Assembly: GCF_026262505.1 (NCBI RefSeq) | Contig: NC_067206.1 | Location: forward strand, 25,683,896-25,747,895 | DNA length: 64,000 nt | Direction of reading: 5' to 3' | DNA from: Trichomonas vaginalis G3 | Taxonomy: Eukaryota; Parabasalia; Trichomonadida; Trichomonadidae | Shown: positions 1 through 10,406 of the stretch, piece by piece | How positions within the stretch are numbered: the stretch's first letter is position 1 | Layout: every line of letters starts with the position of its first letter | The notes under the pieces: model-generated | What the model saw: only the letters and a program-made list of their open reading frames with translations | Told to the model about the DNA's origin: nothing | Database searches by the model: none | Translations under genes and position numbers: made by a program

Positions 1-233
1 AATTATTTGGTTCTTACTTATAAGATTTGTCAAAAGCTTCTTATCGTCTTTGAGTAAAATTGTTTGGTATAACTGAAGAAGGTAATGGTCTACGTTATCT
101 GAAGGATTTGTTTGAACATTTGTGTAAGGGTTGTCGTTGGCTTCTCTTGAAAGAATTTGGTCCAGTGGTGGATACTCTAACTTAACATCTGATGTAGCGT
201 TAGCGTTTGAAGCTGTGTTTAAATTCACGACTT
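1..233 (-). pseudogene. Unidentified coding segment of Polinton D, open to the window edge
   Basis: The minus strand reads as plausible protein to the window edge, rich in Asn, Asp and Leu (for example YPPLDQILSREAND), with no domain I recognise. It lies on the same strand as the packaging ATPase further right. The rest of the gene is outside the window. Treated as part of the fossil element. Confidence 0.4.
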
Positions 234-280
234 AAGATCTGGTTCTTTTTTCTTTCAAACACTCCGAACTATAGTTCTTT

Positions 281-797
281 ATGACAATATTGTTTGTCGT
301 TCGTGAGTCAACATTTGATGTTGGTTCAATTGGAACATTAACGGCACCAGCTAAGATGGATTTGCTTCTCATTTCATATAGAATAAAAACCTTTTATATG
401 TATGAAATGAACAATATACTCGACAAGGGTTTGAATGTAAAGCTAACGAATGAAAATATTGTTGAATTCACTGAGACAGGAGCTGTGTATAAAGATGTAG
501 AACTACTGAACAAAAGAGCTAAGGGAAGAAGCAGGAATATGAACAAAGGGTGGAAGCCTATAAAAATTTATGTCAATGATGGCTCAGGAGGTTCAAACAT
601 AAAGTATGCAGAAAGTTATAGAGTTTATGCTCTCAAAGGTGAAAAGCCTTCATTTAAGAACAGCTATTCTAACATATCCTCAAAAGCTAACGGATGGGGA
701 AGTGGATGATATGAATGACAGCAAAAATATTAACAGAAATGGCGACAGAGATGCATGGAATTTGTTTACCATCAGTCAATTGAAGGTTAAACTTTAA
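281..797 (+). pseudogene. Unidentified coding remnant of Polinton D
   Basis: The plus strand carries protein-like sequence that starts at an ATG at 281, with a hydrophilic C-terminal half rich in Asn, Gly and Ser (for example KIYVNDGSGGSNIKYAES). No family was recognised. It ends just before the C-terminal end of the minus-strand packaging ATPase. It looks like a remnant of a structural gene, but that is inferred only from its position in the morphogenesis block. Confidence 0.35.
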
Positions 798-1679
798 AAC
801 AATGTTGGTCGTTCCCATGGAATATTTTTGACTTTAATGGTATTAGTCATGATATGAATCTCAAGGTATGAACGAGGAGAGATGAGAGACTTATATGCTT
901 CCCAAATTTCTTCAAAAGGTAATGTTATACCTGACTGTTTCCAAATGAGTTCAATATCATAACGTGAGAAACCTTGAAAGATAACGAAGTCAGTTATGAG
1001 ACGTTTTATGTTTAAAGCAAGAAAAGCCATGTTTGCATAAGTATTGCTACAGTTAAATGGTAATGTCTGACTTTAGTTAATGATGTTAGCTAATGGTGAG
1101 TCAGGCTTTGACACTAAACCTTTTCCGGCGAAGTCGTCACAAACGAGCAGAGTGTTTGAAGGATACTTTTTGAAGGGGTATTTTGAAAGTTTTGACAGAA
1201 TGTAGTTTGTAGTCGTTTCATATCGTAAACTCCTGAGTATTGACGTAAGTGGTGTTTGTCAATAATTCTTTCCATCTCTTCTGAAGTCTTTTGCATTCCT
1301 GACTGTATGAACTCTACAATAGCATAATATTTCCTCTTACGTCGAATGTAACGTTGAAGAAATTCAATGAGTTCACTGTCTGGAACTTTAACGACAGAGG
1401 CTTGAACTTTTGACATAAATGTTTTCGCTGTTGAGTCCATAGAGTCTGAAGTTGCTGATATAATGATTTGGTCATAGTAAGAGTCGTTTCCTAAACGCTC
1501 TGTTATGAGTATATGACGAATGAGGTTAAATGTCTTACCTGACCCATCTTTCCACAATAGAAATACACACCATTTGAACAGAACTCATAATCTTTGCTGA
1601 AAGGAAGAATAAGAGAAGAGTTAAGTTTGTCTGTAGTTTCATTCATGTCTTCATCTACGTCATGTATTAAATGCTTCAT
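794..1679 (-). pseudogene. FtsK/A32-type genome-packaging ATPase of Polinton D
   Basis: In Polintons and related DNA viruses this ATPase pumps the genome into the capsid. Seen: a P-loop region (GSGKTFNLIRHILI), a Walker-B-like stretch (TLLVCDDFAGKG), and a C-terminal segment ending KNIPWERPTLF that resembles the tail of A32-type ATPases. The likely start is the ATG at 1679, 16 bp from the divergent penton-like gene, so the two probably share a promoter region. The reading frame is broken in a few places, so this is a fossil copy. Identification rests on the motif order and on the neighbouring capsid genes. Confidence 0.7.
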
Positions 1680-1695
1680 TTTATCTCCATTAAAA

Positions 1696-2577
1696 ATGCA
1701 AGTCAGAAATATTCAGAACATAGCACCGAGTCTAACTGACAAGAGTATAAAGATATACTATGAACATGTTATGATGAAACCTACCAAAATTCAAGAAAGT
1801 CAGTATACTTATGAATATCCAAGACACTGGGTAGAGTATGTAGGAGGTGAGAAAGCTATTGAAATCAGACAGGTTCGAAGTATTCCAGCAGGAAGAACAA
1901 TATTATTGAAGAACTTTAATGTTTTGAGATATAATGATGAAACAAAGAAGCAAGATAGTTTCCCTGTTGCTGTGTATGTGAACTTAGATACAGGAGATGA
2001 CATGAAAGTTTTTAACACAAAGCTTCAAACGGTATTGAAAGAACAACTGACTGCGGAAGGGCATCCATTACCTTCAGAAGTTACCATAGCATATAATTTT
2101 GAAACAAATGCAATAGATTTTAAAGTCATCTCTGCAAAGAAGTCAGGATTTACATTTAATAAAGCAGACGTATATTCGAATGAAAACTTCAAAGCTATTG
2201 CATGGTTAGATAAAGACGATTGCTTTAAGAAAATATTTAAATTCAGTGACTCAACAATGTCAATAGATGACCTTCGTGGAATGTTACCATCGACGTTTAC
2301 AGTAGAAGGTTCAGCAGGATTGCTTACAAGATTGTCAATTGGTGGTATTTGGTCTCGTGAGAACATTGTTATAAAATCCAGTATAAGTGAATTTGCTGAA
2401 GAATCTATATTATGTCTTTCAAACTACATGTATTCGCCGCCGAAGCATTATAGTATAACAAACTTTGTCAGTAAGTTTAACATAAGACTTGTCGAACCTT
2501 CTTCAATGAAAGATGTTGTGCTACCTAAAGATGGAAAGGATGGACTCATTATTGAGATGATTTTAATTGCATATTAA
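1696..2577 (+). CDS. Penton-like minor capsid protein of Polinton D
   Basis: A 293-aa protein with alternating beta-type sequence and no signal peptide or membrane segment. The chosen start is the ATG at 1696, which follows the divergent ATPase start closely; the frame remains open upstream but has no better start. Polintons usually encode a single-jelly-roll penton next to the ATPase and major capsid gene, and length, beta-rich character and position fit. I cannot see a diagnostic motif, so penton is an inference. The gene is followed without a gap by the next ATG at 2578, suggesting one co-expressed block. It looks whole. Confidence 0.5.
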   Translation: MQVRNIQNIAPSLTDKSIKIYYEHVMMKPTKIQESQYTYEYPRHWVEYVGGEKAIEIRQVRSIPAGRTILLKNFNVLRYNDETKKQDSFPVAVYVNLDTGDDMKVFNTKLQTVLKEQLTAEGHPLPSEVTIAYNFETNAIDFKVISAKKSGFTFNKADVYSNENFKAIAWLDKDDCFKKIFKFSDSTMSIDDLRGMLPSTFTVEGSAGLLTRLSIGGIWSRENIVIKSSISEFAEESILCLSNYMYSPPKHYSITNFVSKFNIRLVEPSSMKDVVLPKDGKDGLIIEMILIAY

Positions 2578-2802
2578 ATGAGCTTGTTCTTGAAGGTCAT
2601 TCATGATGAAATAACTGTTGTAGAAGATGTTAGCAATTGTTCAGACATTTTGAAGCGTATAGATGAGATAAGAAAGAAGTTAGATAGACCGCAAAGCGGT
2701 GAGGGCGAAGCCCGTGAGAACTCTTATGTTTCATTGACTTTCTCCAGTAACGAGAACTTTTATGAGATAATATTGAAGAGAGATGATTTTAATATGGTGT
2801 AA
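2578..2802 (+). CDS. Small acidic protein, unknown, Polinton D
   Basis: A 74-aa protein starting directly after the stop of the penton-like gene. It has an alpha-helical first half with many charged residues (SDILKRIDEIRKKLD). Residues encoded at about 2689-2713 (PQSGEGEAR) coincide with a double-hairpin DNA motif described in the findings; a nearly identical peptide (PQSGEVVDR) occurs inside the DNA polymerase of element C. Function unknown. Confidence 0.5.
   Translation: MSLFLKVIHDEITVVEDVSNCSDILKRIDEIRKKLDRPQSGEGEARENSYVSLTFSSNENFYEIILKRDDFNMV
2689..2713. repeat. Double-hairpin motif inside a coding region
   Basis: Two adjacent short stems with 3-nt loops: CCGC-AAA-GCGG followed by GGGC-GAA-GCCC. 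It lies in frame in the 74-aa gene and is one member of a dispersed set (see findings). Confidence 0.7.
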
Positions 2803-2828
2803 ATGGTAGCTTGGCAGCTTTAGGCGCA

Positions 2829-3329
2829 ATGGGAACAAAAGCATTAGCATTTGGAGCAAAAGCACTTGGAGCTTATGATGCAGTAAATAAAATGAGTGGA
2901 GGAAGAGTTTCAAAGACATTAGATGCAAATAAAGGGAAGATTGGAGGCTGGGTTGCAAAGAAGTTAAGATTAAATAAAATAGGGCTCATAAATAAAGCAT
3001 CCAATTTGGTTGCGACTGAGTCAGAAAATGCTTTAGGAAAGGATGATGAGTTTGCAAAACATGCAAAAGACTTTAATGACCAGATGAAAGGTGAAACAAT
3101 GCATTTAAATAGAGTCGATGGAACTAAAGAAAATGTTTCTTCTCCACCAGCGGTTTATCCATACGGACCTTATGGAATGTATGGAAACCCTTACGAAAGA
3201 CCATTTGACCCATTGACTGGTGGAAGTAATTGGTATCATTACGGACGAAGAAGAAAGACAGTCAAGTTGGAGACAGATGTTAAGAAAGCAACTAAAAAGA
3301 AATCAAGGAAGAGAGTTATAAAGCAATGA
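2829..3329 (+). CDS. Gly/Ala-rich N-terminus, basic C-terminus structural protein, Polinton D
   Basis: About 166 aa from the ATG at 2829. The first 40 residues are small and hydrophobic with repeating KALAFGAKALGAY-type sequence, a possible membrane-active amphipathic helix. The middle is a Pro/Tyr/Gly-rich stretch (YPYGPYGMYGNPYE), and the last 30 residues are strongly Lys/Arg-rich (KKATKKKSRKRVIK). Membrane-lytic and basic core proteins of this kind accompany capsid genes in adenoviruses and Polintons. The role as a minor core or entry protein is inferred from composition and position only. Confidence 0.45.
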   Translation: MGTKALAFGAKALGAYDAVNKMSGGRVSKTLDANKGKIGGWVAKKLRLNKIGLINKASNLVATESENALGKDDEFAKHAKDFNDQMKGETMHLNRVDGTKENVSSPPAVYPYGPYGMYGNPYERPFDPLTGGSNWYHYGRRRKTVKLETDVKKATKKKSRKRVIKQ

Positions 3330-3485
3330 ATTCAACAGGGTAGAAATGAGGTGAAAAAAGAGGTGAGATTTCACCACTTCACCTAAATTTATTTTTGTGC
3401 TATGTTTTCATACGTGTGAGGGTGGTGATATCATTTATTTTTAAGTTTATTTTTTATTTTACTGAAAATTTTTATTTGGATGTAA

Positions 3486-3770
3486 ATGACAGAACAAAAG
3501 CAACTCATTCGAATTCCACAGTATAACAAACATACATTTAAACATTTATTCTTCCTTCCTGAGCATAACATGTTCTTTCAAATACATCCGAGACCAGTTG
3601 ACTTTTCATTGACTGTGTATAAAGATAGAAATAGTTATATCATTAAACCATACGATGACGAAGGTAAGTTATGTAAATTGTACGTTAAGAAGTTAGAGAA
3701 AGTTTATGGCTTCAAGTATGACTACAATAGGGTTAACACTGATGATGAAGATATTGAGGAAAATTTATGA
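3486..3770 (+). CDS. Unidentified 94-aa protein, Polinton D
   Basis: A small protein with an aromatic-rich N-terminal half (HTFKHLFFLPEHNMFFQIHP) and an acidic tail (NTDDEDIEENL). It is the last gene of the D block, about 155 bp after the previous gene, and its stop is followed at once by the degenerate minisatellite. No family recognised. Confidence 0.45.
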   Translation: MTEQKQLIRIPQYNKHTFKHLFFLPEHNMFFQIHPRPVDFSLTVYKDRNSYIIKPYDDEGKLCKLYVKKLEKVYGFKYDYNRVNTDDEDIEENL

Positions 3771-3774
3771 GAAC

Positions 3775-4600
3775 ATTAGTGAAGTCGTTAGTGAGAACGA
3801 TAGTGAGAACGTTTATTTTTTACATTAGTGAGTTCGTTAGTGAAGTGGTTGGCGGCTTTGTAAAGTGTCAAATTCACAAGTATTGGGTAAGGTGGAACGC
3901 AGTGCCGCCGTACCCATGACTTGTATACTAACTAATATGACTGTTGATTTGAGTGAGTGAATGACTGACAGTTTGACTGACAATATGACTGACGGTTTGA
4001 GTGACAATATGACTGACGATTTGACTGACAATATGACTGACGGTTTTAGTGAGAATAAGACTGATAGTTTGGGTGACAATATGATTGTTGATTTGAGTGA
4101 GTGTATGACTTACAGTTTGACTGACAATATGACTGTGGTTTGACAGACACTATGAATTAGCTTTTTATTGAGATAAGACTGACAGTTTGACTGACAATAT
4201 GACTGACGGTTTGACCGACAATATGACTGACGGTTTGACCGACAATATGACTGACGGTTTGACAGCCTCTATGACTTACGGTTTTATTTAGAATATGACT
4301 GAGAGTTTGGGTGACAATATGACTCATAGTTTAAGAGAGTGTATGACTGATGGTTTTAGTGAGAATAAGACTGATAGTTTGAGTGACAACATGACTGACG
4401 TTTTGACTGACAATATGAGTGACGGCTTTAGTTAGAATATGACTTAGAGTTTAGCTGACAATTGGCTGACAGTTTGAGTGACAATATGACTGAGAGTTTG
4501 ACTGACAATATGACTGACGGTTTGAGTGAGTGTATGAATGAGAATATAACTGACGTTTTGACTAACAATATGACTGACGGTTTGACATCGAAATTCATTC
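3775..4600. repeat. Degenerate 24-bp minisatellite
   Basis: Tandem copies built on GACAATATGACTGACGGTTT plus four bases, with variants GAGTGAG and GATTTGAGTG. The cleanest run of near-identical 24-bp units is around 4195-4260. Because 24 is divisible by three, the array gives fortuitous open frames of an 8-residue repeat (MTDGLTDN-like) on both strands. The first ~160 bp hold looser units (AGTGAGAACG-type). It separates element D from the MULE transposon. Confidence 0.8.
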
Positions 4601-4611
4601 ATATATATGTA

Positions 4612-4752
4612 TTGATCAATGCAATCACCCTATTTAATATTATTATTTATCAATTAATTTTTCATTACTACATGCTCTCAATTATTATGACATTAATATT
4701 TATCAATAAATATTTCATTACTATATGCTCCCACCCAATTTGACATTATTGT
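4612..4752 (-). repeat. Left subterminal inverted repeat of the MULE (two 53-bp units)
   Basis: Two diverged tandem copies of the unit that appears inverted at the other end. The second copy (TTCATTACTATATGCTCC, then CACCCAATTTGACATTA) matches the right end best. It defines the left boundary of the transposon. Confidence 0.75.
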
Positions 4753-4867
4753 TCTTTGACAAATTTTTCTTTATTAAAGACACTCTCACAAATTCATATC
4801 AATATATTTTAATTATCACCTATTCCAATCCATTTTCATATTCATATTCTTATTGAGTTAGAATAAA

Positions 4868-5312
4868 TTGAGGATGACTGAGAATCAAATTATAATTAGT
4901 GAGAATCAATTGAAGAATACTGGGAGTTAATTAAGGTTGTTTAAGAATAAATTGTGAATAAGTGACAATCAATTGAGGATGAGTGAGAATCATTTGATTA
5001 TTAGTGAGATTCAACTGAACATCAGTGAGAATCAATTGAATAATACTAAGAAGAAATTGAGGAAGAGTGAGAATCACTTGATTCTTAGCGAGAATCAATT
5101 AAGGATGAGTAAGAATCAATTAATAAGTAGTGAGAATCAATTTAGGGTGACTGAGAATCAATTGATTCTTAGTGAGAATCTATTGATAATTAATGCGAAT
5201 CAATTGATTATTTGTGAGAATCAATTGATCAGTAGTGAGGATCAATTGATTATTTGTGAGAATCAATTGAAGATGAGTAAGAGTCAATTGAGGATGAATA
5301 TGTGTCTATTCT
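4868..5312 (+). repeat. 21-bp minisatellite inside the MULE
   Basis: Tandem degenerate units of AGTGAGAATCAATTGATTATT. In one frame they read as a 7-residue repeat (SENQLII-like), giving an open frame from about 4973 to 5314. There is no other sign of a gene, so it is best read as a minisatellite between the left terminal block and the transposase. Confidence 0.7.
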
Positions 5313-5519
5313 GATATGACTTAGTATCTACTGAGGCTAGATGCTAACATCTTACTTTTATGATCATAATTTTTCAACTCCATTAATATTTATAACAATA
5401 TTTTGATTACTATTTAAATAATTTTATCAAATGATAATTATTAACATATATTAAGAGTATGTTTAATTTTCAACATACTCTTAAAAATCCGAAATTTTTA
5501 AAAAGTGACAATTTTTTTA

Positions 5520-8500
5520 ATGCTAAACCATCTTCATCTACCATTAAATGTTTCGGATGATTTGATTTTAATTCAGTTGGGTTCTATTAGATGTAATAGT
5601 GTAAATTCTGATTCAACAATTTATCCAGATGGGTATATTTCAAAAATTTTATATTATTCTTCCAATAAACCCTATCAAAAAGAATGGTATACAAATAAAA
5701 TAACTTATCAAGATGGTAAACCTAAATTCACTGTTTTGGATTCATTATCAAATGCATATGTCGGAGATTCACCATCATATCCTTGGGGACAAATCGTTTC
5801 AAAAATCAAAGAATTAAACAGAAATATTAAGAATGTATATAATTTTGGACATAAATTATTTGGATTTGAAAATAAATCTATCATTTGTTATTTGGAGGAA
5901 CTCAAAGAGCGTTTTATCTCGAATAGCGATGAAGTAAAGTATCTTCAAACATATGAAACAACACCTAAATTTCAGAAATCCGCTGAAGCTTTTACAGAAA
6001 TGGTAAATATGATTATAAGTGAAAAATATTTGCAAACAGATCTCAGTCAAATTAAAATCAAAATCCATCGTCTAGGGGAACAATATATTCTTAAATTTTT
6101 AGAAGCATTTATAATTGCCCGCCCCAAATTTTATGCACAGGTTATAGGTTTCTTACAAAATTTTTCATTTGACAGGAATTAATACTCAAAAGCAGGAATT
6201 TCTAAACCATTAATACAAGCAATAATTAATGGCGATAAAAGATATTCGAATATTTTTGCTTTTTCAGGAAAATCGTGTGATTTAACAATCGAAGATTTTA
6301 TTAATGTTTTAATTTCAGATCAAACAAATCAAAATGGTGAAGAATATTATCAAATACGTATCAGATCTATATTGGATAATAGTAAATATTCTTTCTATGA
6401 ACTAGCAGTTAAATTTGAATCAATTAATATTTTAAATTCGTGTAATATAGATAATGTTACACCAATCATGAAAGCATTGATAATGTCAAGCCCAAACGAA
6501 ACAATTTTCAAAATGAATGATAAATTCAATTTGCAGACTTATCAATTTACAAACCAAATCAAGTATGTTTTATCTTTTGCATACAATATCTCAGAGTTAT
6601 TTTCTACATTTAGAAATCCATTACTCTCTTCGATTGTTTCAACAAATAATATTATATCAGTAATGAATTTGAATGAAAGCAAAGTTATTCGTTTAAAGAT
6701 TCATTTAATCTTCCATGAGGCCCTAATTCAAAATAATGATTTTATGTACAAGAACTTTAATGTTTTGAATCAAATAAAAAACAATGACCTTCTGGAAATT
6801 TTAGCAAAAGCTTGTTTGAAAGCTGACAAAAAAATTCAAGCAGATTTTGAACAAATCATGGGTATTAAATTTACAGCGATCAAACAATTTCATGAATCCA
6901 TAGAAAAAATTCCAGTTGATCGGTCTCCAATTACAATAGATGGTTGCCATATTTGTTTTGAATGCTCTAAAAATACTGATATTGAAAAACTCAAATCAAT
7001 GCAATTAATTCTAATAAGCCCTGGTATTCATATCAATGTGTTAACTTATGAACAAACATTGAAGTTTTTGGAACAAATGCCAGCATTTATTCATTTGGGC
7101 CTTTCCAATATAAGTTCTGATCGATCTGTAAACTTAAATTATTTTCTACTTCAAAACGAAGATTATTCCCCTTTAAAAATTTCTACAGATAATTATTATT
7201 ACTTTAAGATCACATTGTATGACAAAATCGTATCCTTTGAATATTCAAAAGTATCAGATACGTTGTGGATGATTACTGTACCAAAAAACATGAAAAACAT
7301 AAAATTACCCAAAGAGTTTTCAGGGAGGTTAAAATGGTACATTCAAATAACGAAAGTTGATCTCCCAGGACATCCTCTGCAAGATGAAATACAGGAAAAA
7401 ATAAAGCATGATAATGAGATTGGTGATATCTTAACTTCATATCCCGGGAAATTTTATGTAAATTATAGCACAACGATAAGAAGTGATAGTTTATTCGTCA
7501 ATGGAAATCCTATAGAATTTCTTATATATATTCCAAGCGAATCAGGAAATTTGGCGTTGGAGTGTAATTTAATTCACTTAGATGCTACTTTTTCATGGCC
7601 GAAATATATATTTATTTTTCCTCGTGGTAATTACTATATGCGAGGTTACCCTCTAGGGATATACATAGGGCGCAGCGAATCATCCGCTGCTTATCAACGG
7701 TGGCTTACAGCCATGAATATTGAATTTAAATCATTAAACATTATGGAGCACTTTTCAAGAATCAAATGGATGAGCGATTTAGGTACTGGAGTTTTAAAAT
7801 TTTTGAATACGAATCATTTCCAAAATTATATCTGTATTAGGCACTATCTCGGAACCATGGGCAATAATACTTTACTACATGTTTTTGCTCTGATAGTATT
7901 ATTATCAAAATCGGCCCAAGATTTTGAGGACAATTACAAATGTTTTGATCCATCGGTTCAGAAAATGTATGCTACAAAGAATATATCAGATGAGCAGCTG
8001 GAAAAATGGAAGCAGATATATAAAGATCAAGAGCATTTAGCAGCATACCACCGCATTCCACCTATAAGCACTAATAATAGTGCAGAGGGTAAGCATAGAC
8101 ACATTAACGAACTTGCAAAAAAAGCAAGAAACTTTTCTACTTTCATCAAATTCATTCTGAATGATACTATCATTAGGATTAATGAATCAATTGATCCCAT
8201 TAATAAGCAAAAACGCGAGAAGAATGACTTGTTAAACGAAAAATGCATACATTGCGGATTCTCCTATAATGATATTAATACTGATAAGAATCCTTGTAAA
8301 TATTGCAAGGATTTCTTTATGAATAAGAGTCATGTTCCCTCTGCAGGCATACATGTTATGAAAATAGGAGAAAACGTAGGTGAAATCATAGAATTCCCAA
8401 TCGATAAAAATGTAGGTGATCAGGATGAACTCGTGGATCACAAAGAAAAGAGTTCGCCGATCGAAATATCAAAATACGCAGAATTTATTGATATTGACGA

Positions 8501-8720
8501 TAAAAATAAAGCAGTTTTAGTCGTAAAACTGCTTTATAATCTTGAAACGTTCCAAGATGCCAAAGATTTAATCAATTCTCTGGAAAAACAATCAAAAAAT
8601 TATGAATCTGCATTACAAAATAAACCAGAAATTTGGTTGGAAAAATACTTGCCTGAATTAATGAAGGAAGTAAAAGATGCGAGAGCTGCTAGAATGAGAT
8701 TGAAGATAATAAAGAAGTAG
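5520..8720 (+). pseudogene. MULE-type DDE transposase with N-terminal FYRN/FYRC-like domain, one internal stop
   Basis: One reading frame of about 1,066 codons from the ATG at 5520, interrupted by a single TAA at 6180-6182. Residues about 15-130 resemble an FYRN/FYRC module: YPDGYISKILYYSS, a Trp-Tyr pair, then GDSPSYPWGQIVSKI and HKLFGFENKS. That fold in eukaryotes occurs in chromatin proteins such as KMT2 and TBRG1. The catalytic core shows HLDATF (Asp ~688), WMSDLGTG (Asp ~753) and NNSAEGKHRH (Glu ~856), a D-D-E spacing usual for MULE transposases. A CxxC-CxxC zinc motif lies near 8245-8310. The last 100 residues form a coiled-coil. Frame and composition continue normally across the stop, so the break looks recent. 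Confidence 0.75.
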
Positions 8721-8865
8721 AGATGATGAGTGAATAAAAACTTTGTATTAAATTTGTATATAAAAGAATTGTAAAATATAAAAATAAAGAAGTGGTTGAT
8801 AGGAATTTGAAAATTCGTTGGGTGCATATAAGTTTGATAAATATATTTATGAATATTAATGTCAA

Positions 8866-8980
8866 ATTGGGTGGTTGCATATAGTAATGAAAAATATATT
8901 AATAAAAATTAATGTCAAATTGGTTGGTTGCATATAGTAATGAAAATAAGATTAATAAAAATTAATGTCAAATTGGGTGG
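8866..8980 (+). repeat. Right subterminal inverted repeat of the MULE
   Basis: Two and a half tandem copies of a 53-bp unit, each beginning TGTCAAATTGGGTGGTTGC and containing CATATAGTAATGAAAA. It is inverted relative to the left block at 4612-4752, and the last partial copy runs directly into the 52-bp array. Confidence 0.8.
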
Positions 8981-9245
8981 ATTCGTGATAGAATGCTTCT
9001 GTGTATGTGTGGCGTGAGTTAGCATCGGGTGGTTGCGTGATAGAATGCTTCTGTGTATGTGTGGCGTGAGTTAGCATCGGGTGGTTGCGTGATAGAATGC
9101 TTCTGTGTATGTGTGGCGTGAGTTAGCATCGGGTGGTTGCGTGATAGAATGCTTCTGTGTATGTGTGGCGTGAGTTAGCATCGGGTGGTTGCGTGATAGA
9201 ATGCTTCTGTGTATGTGTGGCGTGAGTTAGCATCGGGTGGTTTCA
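8975..9245. repeat. 52-bp tandem array, five near-identical copies
   Basis: Five units of exactly 52 bp, starting GGGTGGTTGCGTGATAGAAT and containing TGTGTGGCGTGAGTTAGC. Only the first differs (GGATTCG instead of GGTTGCG). The GGGTGGTTGC start is shared with the MULE terminal unit, so the array probably grew from the transposon end. Confidence 0.85.
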
Positions 9246-10400
9246 TCACAAATTTTAACCCATCCAAATCTTATTAATTATTAAAATTCTTTTACAATTT
9301 CTGATGTATTTTTTGAAAACATTTCATATGCAATATTTCTCCTTTTCTTTCCTCAAATCTTCAAATATTAATAACTTTGGATATGAAATTATTTGGATCT
9401 TTTATGAATTTTAAATGTCTTTCTTAATATCAAATCGATTAAATTATTAATATTTTCTAAATTATGCCTTAAAAATCCAAATATAAAAAATCGTAAATAA
9501 AAAATATATTTTTTATTTTTATTTTGTAAATAATCCGTTTACTAAATGGGACTGTATCATGAAAGTAACAAAAATCATTATTTAACAAGATTCAAAACTG
9601 GTGCAACGAAATGCACACTTGATTTGTAGTGTAACAAAGAGAGATTTATTGTAAAAAGTACAAAATAGTATATTTATTATCGTGATTAGCGTAGAAATGT
9701 ATGAGTTTGGGACGGATTTCTGGTGCATTCATAACTAAAGTGATACATTGTCTGGAGCAAGTTCAGATCTTTAACTTATGGCTTGTTTGGTGCTAACTCA
9801 CCCAATTTAAGTGCACTAGAGGGGATTTTGTCTGTAATGAGCATGCACCTTGAGTTGTTGCTTGGTCCGTGTACGAAAGATAGTAATTTAATACTATACT
9901 CGATTAAATGTGAATTTCTAATTTTGAATTTGCGTTTTTTCCTGAAAATAGTTACAATATATGAAAGAGTTGGCAAAACTAGAGGACACGTCTTTAAGGG
10001 TTTGGCTCGTGCTTCATGTTAATATGCCGAAACTAAAATAAACGTATATTGGGGGTCGAAAATTGAGAGCTCATATCTTTAAGTGAATCTGATTCTTCTG
10101 GCTCTGCTGATTCGATTTCTGCTGTCAGATCGTGAAAATATGCATCACACAATGAGATAAACACAAAATACACAACTTAATATTTTCCTTAAAATTGTCA
10201 ATTCCTCGATCTTGACATATTTATTATTTCCTCCGTTTTCCCTCACAAATATATTTAATTTTCTGAATAAGACGTATAATAAAATGAATATCTTAAAAAC
10301 TAAAATACAAAATTAATGTTGGGTAATGACTAGATATAGTATGCACTTTTGAATTCATACATTTTTTGAAAAAATTGTATTTTCAAAAAAAGATGTTGTT
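9246..10400. other. AT-rich spacer, no gene recognised
   Basis: Mostly AT-rich sequence. A short open frame at 9783-10022 and an overlapping one on the other strand have no recognisable features. The stretch from about 9530 to 10140 is less AT-rich and may be a decayed element or gene, but I cannot name it. Confidence 0.4.
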
Positions 10401-10406
10401 TCAAGT

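Larger units (their letters stand above)
1..3780. mobile_element. Polinton/Maverick fragment D (structural end), cut by window edge
   Basis: Seen: a packaging ATPase on the minus strand, divergent from a penton-like gene and a run of small plus-strand genes. This is a typical Polinton morphogenesis block. Its proteins are only distantly similar to those of elements A-C, so it is a separate lineage. The left part continues beyond the window; the right end lies somewhere before the minisatellite at about 3.8 kb and no terminal repeat was recognised. The element is broken, with several breaks in its left part, while the genes from 1.7 to 3.8 kb look whole. Age cannot be judged without a second copy. 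Confidence 0.75.
4612..8980 (+). mobile_element. MULE-like DNA transposon with FYR-domain transposase
   Basis: A transposase-like gene is flanked by inverted terminal blocks: the left block (about 4612-4752) and right block (about 8866-8980) are inverted copies of the same 53-bp unit, each present in two or more tandem copies. The core of the unit is TTCATTACTATATGC next to CACCCAATTTGACATTA. No clear target-site duplication was found, partly because both flanks are minisatellite. The transposase gene has one internal stop, so this copy is probably not autonomous. Exact outer ends are uncertain by some tens of bases. Confidence 0.75.

Noticed and set aside
3837-4743. Open frames of 8-residue repeats on both strands
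   Set aside because: They follow from the 24-bp period of the minisatellite; frames on both strands and no non-repeat coding part.
4973-5314. 113-residue frame of SENQLII-type repeats
   Set aside because: Made entirely of the 21-bp minisatellite; no supporting start context or unique domain.
8975-9245. CRISPR array
   Set aside because: Units are contiguous 52-bp repeats without unique spacers, and the DNA is eukaryotic. The same applies to the 117-121-bp arrays.
9776-10022. Overlapping open frames of 66 and 79 residues on opposite strands
   Set aside because: No recognisable domain, no conserved copy in the window and no clear start context; could be part of a decayed element but cannot be supported.
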